Source: Agrobacterium tumefaciens (lineage in GTDB: Bacteria; Pseudomonadota; Alphaproteobacteria; Rhizobiales; Rhizobiaceae). From it: a DNA stretch of 43,132 nt. A program made the translations under genes and the position numbers. Positions 1-8,046 of this stretch are shown here, piece after piece. Where the stretch lies: positions 1 through 43,132 of the forward strand of contig NZ_WJOK01000035.1 of assembly GCF_009649785.1 (NCBI RefSeq). Direction: 5' to 3'. Positions within the stretch are counted from its first letter, which is position 1. The number at the start of each line of letters is the position of its first letter. Under the pieces are notes generated by a model, which was given only the letters and a program-made list of their open reading frames with translations, searched no databases and was not told where the DNA came from.

Positions 1-45
1 GGTACTCCGTCTCAAGACGCGGGAGAGTAGGTCGCTGCCAGGTCT
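1..45 (+). rRNA. rrf: 5S ribosomal RNA, 3' end only
   Basis: The first bases match the 3' part of a bacterial 5S rRNA: the GGGAGAGTAGGTCGCTGCCAG segment that closes helix I, and an inverted pair (CGTCTcaAGACG) before it. The 5' part lies outside the window. The intrinsic terminator at 99-125 and the initiator tRNA further on fit the end of a rhizobial rrn operon (16S-Ile-Ala-23S-5S-fMet). The exact 3' end is uncertain by a few bases. Confidence 0.85.
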
Positions 46-98
46 GCAAAACGCAACAAATATCTTCTCAAGCAAACTCTTCGGCCCAGCCGATACAA

Positions 99-125
99 AG
101 GGCCGCTCAAAGCGGCCTTTTTGCA
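99..125 (+). terminator. Intrinsic terminator after 5S rRNA
   Basis: GGCCGCT and AGCGGCC form a 7-bp GC-rich stem with a 3-nt loop, followed directly by five T. It lies about 55 bases after the 5S end. Because tRNA-fMet lies further downstream, either the tRNA has its own promoter or readthrough/antitermination occurs. Confidence 0.8.
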
Positions 126-172
126 TTGCGTAACATGAAAACATAAGGAAAACGCAACGTGCGTCCCTTAAA

Positions 173-232
173 GGAGACAAATCGCCTTCGGCAATTTGCT
201 CCGGAACTATACATCACAGCGTCCCTGTGATG
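173..232 (+). repeat. Two stem-loops upstream of the 31-bp repeats
   Basis: The first hairpin runs from GGAG at 173-176 to CTCC at 199-202, with arms AAATCGCC and GGCAATTT around a TTC loop and one mismatch. The second is a perfect 8-bp hairpin, CATCACAG (212-219) with CTGTGATG (225-232). No ORF is present. They may be RNA-processing or spacer structures in the rrn/fMet transcript; their function is unknown. Confidence 0.6.
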
Positions 233-235
233 CAG

Positions 236-328
236 TCGCGATAAATCCCATAGGGATTTACGCTGGTCGCGATAAATCCAATAGGGATTTACGCTGGTCG
301 CGATAAATCCAATAGGGATTTACGCTGG
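236..328 (+). repeat. 31-bp tandem repeat, three copies, each a hairpin
   Basis: Three head-to-tail 31-bp units start at 236, 267 and 298. Each holds an inverted repeat (TAAATCC and GGATTTA) flanked by GCG and CGC, so each copy can fold as a hairpin. Copy 1 has perfect 8-bp arms (TAAATCCC / GGGATTTA, 3-nt loop). Copies 2 and 3 share one C-to-A change in the left arm and are otherwise identical to each other, which suggests recent duplication. The last copy ends 3 bases before the tRNA. There are no spacers, so this is not a CRISPR array. Confidence 0.9.
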
Positions 329-331
329 TAA

Positions 332-410
<79 letters not shown>

Positions 411-418
411 ATTCCAAA

Positions 419-451
419 AACCCCGTAGCTTAAGCTGCGGGGTTTTCTTTT
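419..451 (+). terminator. Intrinsic terminator after tRNA-fMet
   Basis: CCCCGTAGCT and AGCTGCGGGG form a long stem (one mismatch or wobble) with a TA loop, followed by TTTTCTTTT. It ends the rrn/fMet transcript. The next 150 bases up to recQ hold no clear feature. Confidence 0.85.
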
Positions 452-603
452 GCGAAATACCTCAAATAACATCCAAACCTATATAAGTTCGCATCGTCCA
501 CAATTGGCGCTCTTTTCTTTGCGACTGATTCAGCTTTTCTGCGTTGCGATAGCCCCTGATTTTGCCATGATGCGTAAACCGTCCAGCTCATAAGAAAGCC
601 AAC

Positions 604-2412
604 GTGATCACCGACCCCTTGCAGATTCTCAAGACCGTCTATGGCTACGATACGTTTCGTGGACAGCAGGCCGAAATCATCCGGCATGTGATGGCAGGCA
701 ACAATGCTTTTGTATTGATGCCAACAGGGGGCGGTAAGTCGCTTTGTTACCAGATTCCGGCGCTCGCCCGTAAGGGAATGGGGCTGGTTGTTTCGCCCCT
801 GATCGCGCTGATGGTTGATCAGGTCGCCGCCTTGCGTCAGGCAGGTGTGCGGGCAGAAGCTCTCAACTCCGATCTTTCCCCAGAAGAGCGGCGGCTACTC
901 TGGCAGGATATGCGGGCTGGCAAGGTCGATATTCTCTATGCCGCGCCGGAGACCCTTCTTAAGCCGGATGTTCTGGATGCGCTTCAACCTATCAGCCTGT
1001 CGCTGATCGCGATCGACGAAGCTCATTGCCTGTCGCAGTGGGGGCACGATTTCCGTCCCCCTTACCGCCAGCTAGACACGTTGATCGAGCGCTTTCCGGA
1101 GACGCCACGTATGGCGCTGACGGCGACTGCTGACGAGCCAACCCGCGCCGAAATTCTGGGTCATCTCGGGATCAACGGAAGCGACGCCTTCATAGCCGGA
1201 TTCGATCGGCCAAATATCCGCTATGCGATCATGGAAAAGGATAATCCACGTACGCAGCTGAAGCGCTTCCTGACGGGTCGCGAAGACGAAAGCGGCATCG
1301 TCTATTGCCTTTCCAAACGCAAGGTCGATGAGACGGCAGCCTGGCTGCGTGAGGAGGGGCGCGATGCGCTGCCCTATCACGCCGGCATGGACAAGGGCGC
1401 CCGCGAGGCGAACCAGACCCACTTCCAGCATGGTGAAGCGGTCATCATGGTTGCAACCGTGGCTTTCGGCATGGGCATCGACAAACCGGATTTGCGCTTC
1501 GTCGTGCATATCGATCTGCCCAGCAGCATCGAAGCCTATTATCAGGAAACCGGCCGTGCTGGCCGTGATGGTCTGCCGTCCGACGTGCTTATGCTTTACG
1601 GTTATGAAGACATCGCATTGCGCAACCGCTTTATCGAAGAGTCGGATGCGGGCGACCAGCGCAAAAACATGGAGCGCCGGAAGCTCGATGCGTTGCTTGG
1701 CCTCGCGGAAACAGCCGGTTGCCGTCGGCGGGTGCTTTTGTCTTATTTCGGCGATCATTGCGAGCCCTGCGGCAATTGCGACACCTGTGCGGAACCGCCG
1801 GACCTGTTTGATGGTGCCACTGCCGCGCAGAAGTTGCTGTCCTGCATTTACCGCACGGGAGAACGTTTCGGCCAGGCCTATGTCATCCGCGTATTGCTGG
1901 GCATGGAAGATGAACGGATATCGAGCTTTGGTCACGATCGGATCACCACCTACGGCATCGGCAAAGAGCACGACAATCGCACCTGGCGGGCCATCCTGCG
2001 CCAGATGGTTGCGCTGCGCCTGATCGAGGTTGATCTGGCCGGTCACGGGGGATTGTCCATTTCCGAAGAAGGGAGGCGGTTCCTGCGCGAAAAGCCGTCC
2101 CTGATGTTGAGGATACCGTCCGCTCCCCGTTCGGCGCGACAACAGACGAATCGCAAGCCCACCGCCATTGTTCTACCGGATGCCGATCGCAGTCTCTTTG
2201 AGGCGCTGCGTGCGAAGCGCATGGAAATTGCCCGCGCGCAGAACGTTCCGCCCTATGTGATTTTCCACGACAAGACACTCATTGAGCTTGCGGCAGCAAG
2301 ACCGGCCTCTGTGGGAGAAATGGCGCAGATACCTGGAGTGGGAGACACAAAGCTGGAACGATACGGCCCTGCTTTTCTGGCAGCGATCGTGGAACATGCC
2401 GCCAGCGAGTGA
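604..2412 (+). CDS. recQ: ATP-dependent DNA helicase RecQ
   Basis: This 602-aa protein is a 3'-5' superfamily 2 DNA helicase acting in recombination repair and fork processing. The helicase core carries Walker A TGGGKS at residues 41-46, DEAH at 138-141 and motif VI QETGRAGRDG at about residue 316. A zinc-binding segment (CEPCGNCDTC region, about residues 390-400) and winged helix follow, then a C-terminal HRDC domain (about 520-600). Length and order are those of full-length RecQ. The start is a GTG at 604; ATGs at 567 and 570 are out of frame, and the upstream AAGAAAG is a weak ribosome site. It stands alone, convergent with the ROK regulator 54 bp downstream. Assignment is secure; the exact start is less so. 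Confidence 0.95.
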   Translation: MITDPLQILKTVYGYDTFRGQQAEIIRHVMAGNNAFVLMPTGGGKSLCYQIPALARKGMGLVVSPLIALMVDQVAALRQAGVRAEALNSDLSPEERRLLWQDMRAGKVDILYAAPETLLKPDVLDALQPISLSLIAIDEAHCLSQWGHDFRPPYRQLDTLIERFPETPRMALTATADEPTRAEILGHLGINGSDAFIAGFDRPNIRYAIMEKDNPRTQLKRFLTGREDESGIVYCLSKRKVDETAAWLREEGRDALPYHAGMDKGAREANQTHFQHGEAVIMVATVAFGMGIDKPDLRFVVHIDLPSSIEAYYQETGRAGRDGLPSDVLMLYGYEDIALRNRFIEESDAGDQRKNMERRKLDALLGLAETAGCRRRVLLSYFGDHCEPCGNCDTCAEPPDLFDGATAAQKLLSCIYRTGERFGQAYVIRVLLGMEDERISSFGHDRITTYGIGKEHDNRTWRAILRQMVALRLIEVDLAGHGGLSISEEGRRFLREKPSLMLRIPSAPRSARQQTNRKPTAIVLPDADRSLFEALRAKRMEIARAQNVPPYVIFHDKTLIELAAARPASVGEMAQIPGVGDTKLERYGPAFLAAIVEHAASE

Positions 2413-2466
2413 CCATTTGAATCCGGCAAAGAGTCCCACCAGGAAATTTCGGCAGGGCCTGAAACC

Positions 2467-3699
2467 TCAGCCTGTGGTGTCCTTGAACAGAACATTCTGG
2501 TCGATGAGATAACGGGAAAACAGGGGCAGGCTCGCTCCCCCGATAGCCCGGGCCTGGCTGCCGACCGCTCCCTCGATGATCTCCGGCAGCGTAACACCCT
2601 GAAGATCGTGATGTTTGAGGGCAAGGCGGGTGGCGGAGACTATTCTTGCTCTGACCCAATCCGGAAAACCGCCATCGATGATGACGCTGGAAAAATCGAT
2701 GATGGAGGCTGCAGCGATGACGGCTTGCGCAAGGGCCGCGGCCGTTTTTCCGATCCAGCTTTCCAGCGGCTCGCCGAAATCGATCCATTCATCCGGCGAG
2801 AACCACAGGGGACGTGGATCGATGCCGCGTTCGCGCAACATGTTTTCCAGAACGAAGATGGAGGCGATTTTCAGAAGCTGGACCGTGTTGCCGTCCTGCC
2901 CCTGAACCGGAAGGGGCCCGATTGCACCGGCGGTGCCCGTCTTTCCGGAAAACAGTGCGGAATTTAAAACGACACCGCCACCGATGAAGGATCCGATGAA
3001 GATATAGAGAAAATCGGGGTAGTTCTGGCCTGCACCAAAAACCAGTTCTGCACCGCAGGCACTGGTCGCATCGTTCTGCAGGAAAACCGGATAGCTGACG
3101 CCATCCGCAATTTCGGCACGGATATCGACGTCGCGCCAGCGCTCCATCTCATTCTGCGGGGCGCCCACCTCCTGCGCCCAGTTCCACAATTCGAACGGTG
3201 CGGCAATGCCGACACCGGCAATTTTTTGCCGTTCGGCCGGAGAGAGCTTGGACTCGAGTTCCGTGATACCCTCGATGACGAATGGCAAAATCCATTCCGG
3301 CATAGGATAAGGGTAAGTTCTGCGGAGCTTCAGCTTGATCCGGCCGACGAAATCCATCAGCACCAGATCGACGCTGCGACGGCCGATTTTCACGCCAAAC
3401 GAGAAGACGGCATCGGGATTGAGGCGCATCGGCGTCGAAGGCTGCCCGACTTTGCCGCGCAGTCTTTCGCCACGAATAAGAAGACCGTCACTTTCGAGCG
3501 AGCGCATGATGACCGAGACGGTCTGCGCCGAGAGACCGCAAAGCCTGGATATTTCGGCTTTCGACAAGCCGCCGTGGCGGCGAACCAGCGACAGCACAAG
3601 CCGCTCGTTATAGGCACGCACCCCGATCTGGTTGGCGCCGCCGCTCATATCCATGTTGGTGGACGGCGCGGGCGGCGCCGTCTCGACAGATTGTCTCAT
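2467..3699 (-). CDS. frcR: ROK-family transcriptional regulator, divergent from frcB (FrcR-like)
   Basis: This 410-aa protein has an N-terminal winged helix-turn-helix (about residues 34-75, SKAEISRLCGLSAQTVS) and a C-terminal ROK sugar-kinase fold (from about residue 100). It is therefore an NagC/Mlc/XylR-type regulator rather than a kinase. The zinc motif CxCGxxGC of many ROK proteins is absent, and the usual GExGH segment reads GAIGP, which fits loss of catalysis. The start ATG has GGAGG 8 bases upstream. It is transcribed away from frcBCAK across a 266-bp intergenic region, so control of the fructose transporter is likely. That is inferred from position and from the same layout in Sinorhizobium; the ligand is not visible. 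Confidence 0.88.
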   Translation of the reverse strand: MRQSVETAPPAPSTNMDMSGGANQIGVRAYNERLVLSLVRRHGGLSKAEISRLCGLSAQTVSVIMRSLESDGLLIRGERLRGKVGQPSTPMRLNPDAVFSFGVKIGRRSVDLVLMDFVGRIKLKLRRTYPYPMPEWILPFVIEGITELESKLSPAERQKIAGVGIAAPFELWNWAQEVGAPQNEMERWRDVDIRAEIADGVSYPVFLQNDATSACGAELVFGAGQNYPDFLYIFIGSFIGGGVVLNSALFSGKTGTAGAIGPLPVQGQDGNTVQLLKIASIFVLENMLRERGIDPRPLWFSPDEWIDFGEPLESWIGKTAAALAQAVIAAASIIDFSSVIIDGGFPDWVRARIVSATRLALKHHDLQGVTLPEIIEGAVGSQARAIGGASLPLFSRYLIDQNVLFKDTTG

Positions 3700-3824
3700 A
3701 GTTTCATCCTCCCGCCCGCCATATCCGCCGCGACCAATACATGCAGGCTTTATGGCAATCTTGCTATCGCAACGTTAAACGACGCCGCGATATTCCTCCC
3801 TGCCGCTTGTTAGAATGCCATACG

Positions 3825-3837
3825 GAATTAATAATTC
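3825..3837. promoter_or_regulatory. Candidate operator in the frcR-frcB intergenic region
   Basis: GAATTA-A-TAATTC is a perfect 13-bp palindrome between the divergent ROK regulator and frcB. A TTGACA hexamer follows at 3853-3858 on the plus strand and could be the -35 element for frcB, but no good -10 is seen 17 bases on. The palindrome is a plausible repressor site; this is inference only. Confidence 0.35.
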
Positions 3838-3965
3838 AATCGGATTTATTTATTGACAGCCGTTTCCTTTGGTGGTTCCATCTGTGTCAACGGTCGCTGT
3901 TCTCGGAGGAGACGAGATCGTCGGGTAACCGTCACGGTACTCAAACATTCAATGGGAGGATTACA

Positions 3966-4988
3966 ATGAAGACGACTGTTTCCGCTCTTCTGGGCGCGCT
4001 TGCGCTCGGCGTTTCTTTCGCGTCCGTCGCGTCCGCCGCCGATACTTCGGTTTGCCTGATTACCAAAACCGACACCAATCCCTTTTTCGTCAAGATGAAG
4101 GAAGGCGCAACCGCCAAGGCTAAAGAACTTGGCGTGACGCTGAAGTCCTATGCCGGCAAGATCGATGGCGATTCCGAAAGCCAGGTTGCCGCGATCGAGA
4201 CATGCATTGCCGATGGCTCCAAGGGTATCCTGATTACCGCATCGGACACCAAGGGCATCGTTCCGGCCGTGCAGAAGGCGCGCGATGCCGGTCTTCTGGT
4301 CATTGCCCTCGATACACCTCTCGAACCCGTTGATGCCGCTGACTCCACTTTCGCTACCGACAATCTTCTGGCCGGCGAGCTGATCGGCAAATGGGCTGCC
4401 GGCACCCTCGGCGACAAGGCCAAGGACGCGAAAATCGCCTTCCTCAACCTCACGCCTTCCCAGCCAACCGTTGATGTTTTGCGCAACCAAGGCTTCATGA
4501 AGGGCTTCGGCATCGACGTGAAGGACATCAACAAGATTGGTGATGAAGACGACAAGCGTATCGTTGGTCATGATGTTACCAACGGTAACGAAGAAGGCGG
4601 CCGCTCTGCGATGGAAAATCTGCTGCAGAAGGATCCGACCATCAACGTCGTTCACACCATCAACGAACCTGCAGCTGCCGGTGCTTACGAAGCGCTGAAA
4701 GCCGTTGGCCGCGAAAAGGATGTTCTGATCGTTTCCGTCGACGGCGGTTGCCCTGGTGTCAAGAACGTTGCGGAAGGCGTGATCGGCGCAACGTCTCAGC
4801 AATACCCGCTGCTGATGGCGGCACTCGGCGTGGAAGCCGTCAAGAAGTTTGCCGACACCGGTGAAAAGCCGAAGCCGACCGCAGGCAAGAACTTCTTCGA
4901 CACCGGCGTAACGCTGGTAACCGACAAGCCGGTCAAGGGTCTCGATTCGATCGACACCAAGGAAGGCCTGAAGAAGTGCTGGGGCTAA
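3966..4988 (+). CDS. frcB: Sugar (fructose) ABC transporter, periplasmic binding protein
   Basis: This 340-aa protein is a type-I periplasmic sugar-binding protein of the ribose/fructose class (Peripla_BP_4) that captures sugar for FrcCA. Residues 1-23 form a signal peptide (hydrophobic [13 protein letters not shown], cleavage after ASA). The mature protein begins [17 protein letters not shown], typical of the family. The ATG at 3966 has GGGAGGATT just upstream; the longer reading frame to 3741 lacks a signal peptide at its start and is not used. It is first in frcB-frcC-frcA-frcK. The same order is known for the Sinorhizobium meliloti fructose system, which also takes related sugars such as ribose and mannose. 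The fructose assignment rests on that similarity. Confidence 0.93.
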   Translation: MKTTVSALLGALALGVSFASVASAADTSVCLITKTDTNPFFVKMKEGATAKAKELGVTLKSYAGKIDGDSESQVAAIETCIADGSKGILITASDTKGIVPAVQKARDAGLLVIALDTPLEPVDAADSTFATDNLLAGELIGKWAAGTLGDKAKDAKIAFLNLTPSQPTVDVLRNQGFMKGFGIDVKDINKIGDEDDKRIVGHDVTNGNEEGGRSAMENLLQKDPTINVVHTINEPAAAGAYEALKAVGREKDVLIVSVDGGCPGVKNVAEGVIGATSQQYPLLMAALGVEAVKKFADTGEKPKPTAGKNFFDTGVTLVTDKPVKGLDSIDTKEGLKKCWG

Positions 4989-5007
4989 TACTTTACCGTT
5001 GAAATCA

Positions 5008-5028
5008 GCGGGGGCAATTTGCCCCCGC
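5008..5028 (+). repeat. Intercistronic stem-loop between frcB and frcC
   Basis: GCGGGGGC (5008-5015) pairs perfectly with GCCCCCGC (5021-5028) around a 5-nt loop, 20 bases after the frcB stop. No T-run follows, so it is not a standard terminator. It resembles hairpins that protect binding-protein mRNA from 3' decay and so raise binding protein over permease. Confidence 0.7.
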
Positions 5029-5210
5029 CCTTGAACCGGAATGGTTAAAAAGAACGATCTGGGTGATCGGACAGGAACAAACGAGCGCGCTCGACGTCCG
5101 TGGACGTAACTGAGGCACGCTTCTCAACAGTTTGAATCTACGCATTGTCCCCTCTGGAAAATAATCCCGGGTTCGGGGCTGATGCGATGGAGCGATCGGG
5201 AGGAAAATCC

Positions 5211-6293
5211 ATGAGCGATCAGCCAGTGCGGGCTCAACCGCATAATGAATTTGAAAAAGTGCTGTCGGGAAGTTCGACCCAGGTCGCTGCTTTCGATACG
5301 CACAACAAGAGTTTGCTTGAAAAATTCCAGCACTTTCTGCATTCCAGCCCGGCGGCCGTACCGCTGATCGTTCTGGTGTTGTCGCTGGCTGTCTTCGGCA
5401 TGACCCTGGGCGGTAAGTTTTTCTCGGCCTTTTCGCTGACCCTTATCCTTCAGCAGGTGGCAATCGTCGGCATCGTCGGCGCGGCACAGTCGCTGGTCAT
5501 TCTGACAGCAGGTATCGATCTTTCGGTCGGTGCGATCATGGTTCTGTCCTCCGTCGTCATGGGACAGTTTACGTTCCGCTATGGTTTGCCTGCCGAACTC
5601 TCGATTGTCTGCGGTCTCGCAGTCGGCGCATTTTGTGGCTTTATCAATGGCGTGCTGGTTTCGCGCATGCGGCTTCCGCCCTTCATCGTTACACTGGGCA
5701 TGTGGCAGATCGTGCTGGCCACCAATTTCCTCTATTCGGCCAACGAAACGATCCGCTCACAGGATATCGTCCAACAGGCGCCCATTCTCCAGTTTTTCGG
5801 CAACAATATCCGCATCGGCAGCGCCGTCTTCACCTATGGCGTCATTGCGATGGTTCTGCTGGTTGCCCTGCTCTGGTATGTGCTGAACCGCACCGCCTGG
5901 GGTCGACATCTCTATGCAGTGGGTGATGATCCTGACGCAGCCGAACTTGCCGGCGTTAACGTCAAGCGCATGCTGACGACCGTCTACACACTTTCCGGGC
6001 TTATCTGCGCCTTCGCGGGCTGGGCTCTCATCGGCCGCATCGGCTCGGTATCGCCGACCGCCGGTCAGTTCGCCAACATCGAATCCATCACCGCAGTGGT
6101 CATCGGCGGCATATCGCTGTTTGGCGGACGCGGCTCGATCATGGGCATGATCTTCGGCGCGCTGATCGTCGGTGTCTTCTCTCTCGGCCTGCGACTTATC
6201 GGAACAGACCCACAATGGACCTATCTGTTGATCGGCGTCCTTATCATCTTGGCTGTCGCAATCGACCAGTGGATCAGAAAGGTAGCAGGCTGA
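5211..6293 (+). CDS. frcC: Sugar (fructose) ABC transporter, permease
   Basis: This 360-aa inner-membrane protein is of the BPD_transp_2 (RbsC/AraH) type. A soluble N-terminal stretch of about 50 residues is followed by many hydrophobic segments, including AVPLIVLVLSLAVFGMTLGG and IVGIVGAAQSLVILTAGIDL. The latter carries the conserved TAGIDLSVGAIM motif of this permease class. The loop that contacts the ATPase (about residue 250 onward) ends in GGISLFGGRGS. The ATG at 5211 has GGGAGGAAA upstream. A 222-bp gap separates it from frcB, while its stop codon overlaps the frcA start (TGATG). Confidence 0.93.
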   Translation: MSDQPVRAQPHNEFEKVLSGSSTQVAAFDTHNKSLLEKFQHFLHSSPAAVPLIVLVLSLAVFGMTLGGKFFSAFSLTLILQQVAIVGIVGAAQSLVILTAGIDLSVGAIMVLSSVVMGQFTFRYGLPAELSIVCGLAVGAFCGFINGVLVSRMRLPPFIVTLGMWQIVLATNFLYSANETIRSQDIVQQAPILQFFGNNIRIGSAVFTYGVIAMVLLVALLWYVLNRTAWGRHLYAVGDDPDAAELAGVNVKRMLTTVYTLSGLICAFAGWALIGRIGSVSPTAGQFANIESITAVVIGGISLFGGRGSIMGMIFGALIVGVFSLGLRLIGTDPQWTYLLIGVLIILAVAIDQWIRKVAG

Positions 6294-7075
6294 TGGCAAA
6301 AGAACCTATCCTCACAGCACGCAATCTCGTTAAACGCTACGGTCGTGTGACTGCGCTCGACAATGCCGATTTTGACCTTTATCCGGGCGAAATCCTCGCC
6401 GTCATCGGTGATAACGGTGCTGGAAAATCCTCTCTCATCAAGGCGATTTCCGGTGCGGTGACACCCGATGAAGGGGAGATCAGGCTTGAAGGCAAGCCGG
6501 TACAGTTCCGCTCGCCGATCGAGGCGCGCAAGGCTGGTATCGAAACCGTTTATCAGAACCTTGCGCTGTCTCCCGCATTGTCCATAGCCGACAATATGTT
6601 TCTCGGCCGTGAAATCCGCAAACCCGGTATTCAGGGAAGCCTGTTCAGGGCACTGGACCGTCCGGCGATGGAAAAGTTTGCCCGTGAGAAACTCTCTGAA
6701 CTCGGCCTGATGACGATCCAGAACATCAATCAGGCGGTGGAAACCCTCTCCGGCGGCCAGCGCCAGGGTGTTGCGGTGGCGCGTGCAGCCGCCTTCGGCT
6801 CCAAGGTCGTCATCCTTGACGAACCGACAGCGGCGCTCGGCGTCAAGGAAAGCCGCCGCGTTCTCGAGCTTATTCTGGATGTACGCGCGCGAGGGCTACC
6901 GATCGTTCTCATCTCGCACAACATGCCGCATGTTTTCGAGGTTGCTGACCGGATTCATATTCATCGGCTGGGCAAGCGTTTGTGCGTCATCAATCCGAAG
7001 GACTATACCATGTCCGACGCCGTCGCCTTCATGACGGGCGCCAAGGAAGCGCCAAAGGAAACGCTGGCCGCATGA
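6293..7075 (+). CDS. frcA: Sugar (fructose) ABC transporter, ATP-binding protein
   Basis: This 260-aa cytoplasmic ATPase energises FrcBC. It has Walker A GDNGAGKS (residues 39-46), ABC signature LSGGQRQG, Walker B VVILDEPTAALG and a switch histidine in LISHNMPHV. It is a single nucleotide-binding domain, unlike the tandem domains of RbsA or XylG, as is known for the FrcA subgroup. The ATG at 6293 overlaps the frcC stop by one base, implying translational coupling. Upstream in-frame codons would lie inside frcC. Confidence 0.93.
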   Translation: MAKEPILTARNLVKRYGRVTALDNADFDLYPGEILAVIGDNGAGKSSLIKAISGAVTPDEGEIRLEGKPVQFRSPIEARKAGIETVYQNLALSPALSIADNMFLGREIRKPGIQGSLFRALDRPAMEKFAREKLSELGLMTIQNINQAVETLSGGQRQGVAVARAAAFGSKVVILDEPTAALGVKESRRVLELILDVRARGLPIVLISHNMPHVFEVADRIHIHRLGKRLCVINPKDYTMSDAVAFMTGAKEAPKETLAA

Positions 7076-7701
7076 CGTTGAAGCTTGAAACGATCGTCGA
7101 AGACGTTCTTCGGCGGGCTGAGGATAAATCTCGTTTTATCATCGCCATTGCCGGTCCCCCTGGGGCCGGCAAATCCACGCTGGCGGATGCCCTGTGCGGT
7201 GCCCTCGTGGCGCGCGGCGAGGCTGCGGCTGTCCTGCCCATGGACGGCTTCCATATGGATAACGGTATTCTCGAAGAACGGGGGCTCTTGCCGCGAAAAG
7301 GCGCACCGGAGACCTTCGACGTGCGCGGCTTTCTTGATATCGTCTCCGCAGTTCGTCAGGGCGGGCAGGAAGTTCTTGTCCCGGTTTTTGACCGCTCCCG
7401 CGAAATTGCCATTGCCTCCGCTCGCGCCATCGCGCCAGAAACACGCTTCATTCTTGCCGAAGGCAACTATCTGCTGTTGAACGAGGCGCCGTGGACGAAG
7501 CTTTCCGGCAGCTTCGATCTTACCGTCTTCGTAGGCCCATCCGTTGCGGTGCTCGAGGAACGCCTGCGGGATAGATGGCAGGGCTATGGTCTCGATGCGA
7601 CCGAGATTCACGCCAAACTGTTCGAAAATGATCTTCCCAACGGAAAGCGGGTGATTGAGAACTCCCGCCCCGCCGATATTCGCATCGATATCTGGGAATA
7701 A
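7072..7701 (+). CDS. frcK: P-loop kinase of the fructose operon (FrcK)
   Basis: This 209-aa protein carries Walker A GPPGAGKST (residues 28-36) and a DGFHMD motif like that of the uridine kinase, phosphoribulokinase and bacterial pantothenate kinase family. It is thus a small-molecule kinase of that fold, not of the PfkB or ROK fold of known fructokinases. Its start overlaps the frcA stop (ATGA), so it is the last gene of the operon. The Sinorhizobium homologue FrcK is described only as a putative kinase. The true substrate, a sugar or nucleoside, cannot be read from the sequence. Confidence 0.85.
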   Translation: MTLKLETIVEDVLRRAEDKSRFIIAIAGPPGAGKSTLADALCGALVARGEAAAVLPMDGFHMDNGILEERGLLPRKGAPETFDVRGFLDIVSAVRQGGQEVLVPVFDRSREIAIASARAIAPETRFILAEGNYLLLNEAPWTKLSGSFDLTVFVGPSVAVLEERLRDRWQGYGLDATEIHAKLFENDLPNGKRVIENSRPADIRIDIWE

Positions 7702-7809
7702 CCCGCCGCTTCCGTCCGTAGGCGGCATCGAGCATTCACCGTTAAGCCTTTGTTGACCATGTGTTGAATCTTTTTGATCCACAGGGTGGGGCTTTCGCAT
7801 GTCTAATTA

Positions 7810-7840
7810 TTGACGAAAAAAATTCATCATATACTATATG
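7810..7840 (+). promoter_or_regulatory. Probable nrd promoter with overlapping AT-rich palindrome
   Basis: TTGACG (7810-7815) and TACTAT (7832-7837) are spaced by 16 bases and lie just before the riboswitch. The -10 region overlaps the perfect palindrome CATATA-C-TATATG (7828-7840). With flanking TGTG this loosely recalls the AT-rich NrdR boxes found in front of many ribonucleotide reductase operons, but the match to that consensus is partial. Confidence 0.5.
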
Positions 7841-7847
7841 TGGTGTT

Positions 7848-8046
7848 CAAGGTTCTTTCGATTCGCAAGCGTCGGGAGCTAAGACGGGAATTCGGTGCGC
7901 AACACCATTATGGTGAAGCAATGCCGAAACTGCCCCCGCAACTGTAAGCGGTGAGCATCGTTCCGATTTGAGCCACTGGCGCTAAAAGCTCCGGGAAGGT
8001 GGGAATGGATGTTTTGACCCGCAAGTCAGGAGACCTGCCTTGAGCG
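7848..8046 (+). ncRNA. Cobalamin (B12) riboswitch controlling nrdHIEF
   Basis: The segment shows the class hallmarks in order: GGGAATTCGGTGCG, CTGCCCCCGCAACTGTAAGC (7931-7950), GCCACTGG, CCGGGAAGGTGGGAA and the B12 box GTCAGGAGACCTGCC (8026-8040). The first bases (CAAGGTTC) can pair with the 3' end (ACCTGCCTTG). An additional small hairpin (CACCATTATGGTG) extends the arm after CGGTG. Binding of adenosylcobalamin is expected to shut off the downstream class Ib reductase, a known arrangement in bacteria that also have a B12-dependent reductase. Confidence 0.95.

Noticed and set aside
236..328. 31-bp repeats as a CRISPR array
   Set aside because: The repeats are head to tail with no spacers, and there are no cas genes in the window.
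430..687. 85-aa minus-strand reading frame next to recQ
   Set aside because: It overlaps the start of recQ and the tRNA terminator and has no recognisable domain.
1072..2142. 356-aa minus-strand frame
   Set aside because: It is antisense to recQ, with no recognisable motif.
7702..7800. CCGCC/GGCGG arms after frcK as a terminator
   Set aside because: The loop is long (13 nt) and no T-run follows, so it is not a convincing intrinsic terminator.
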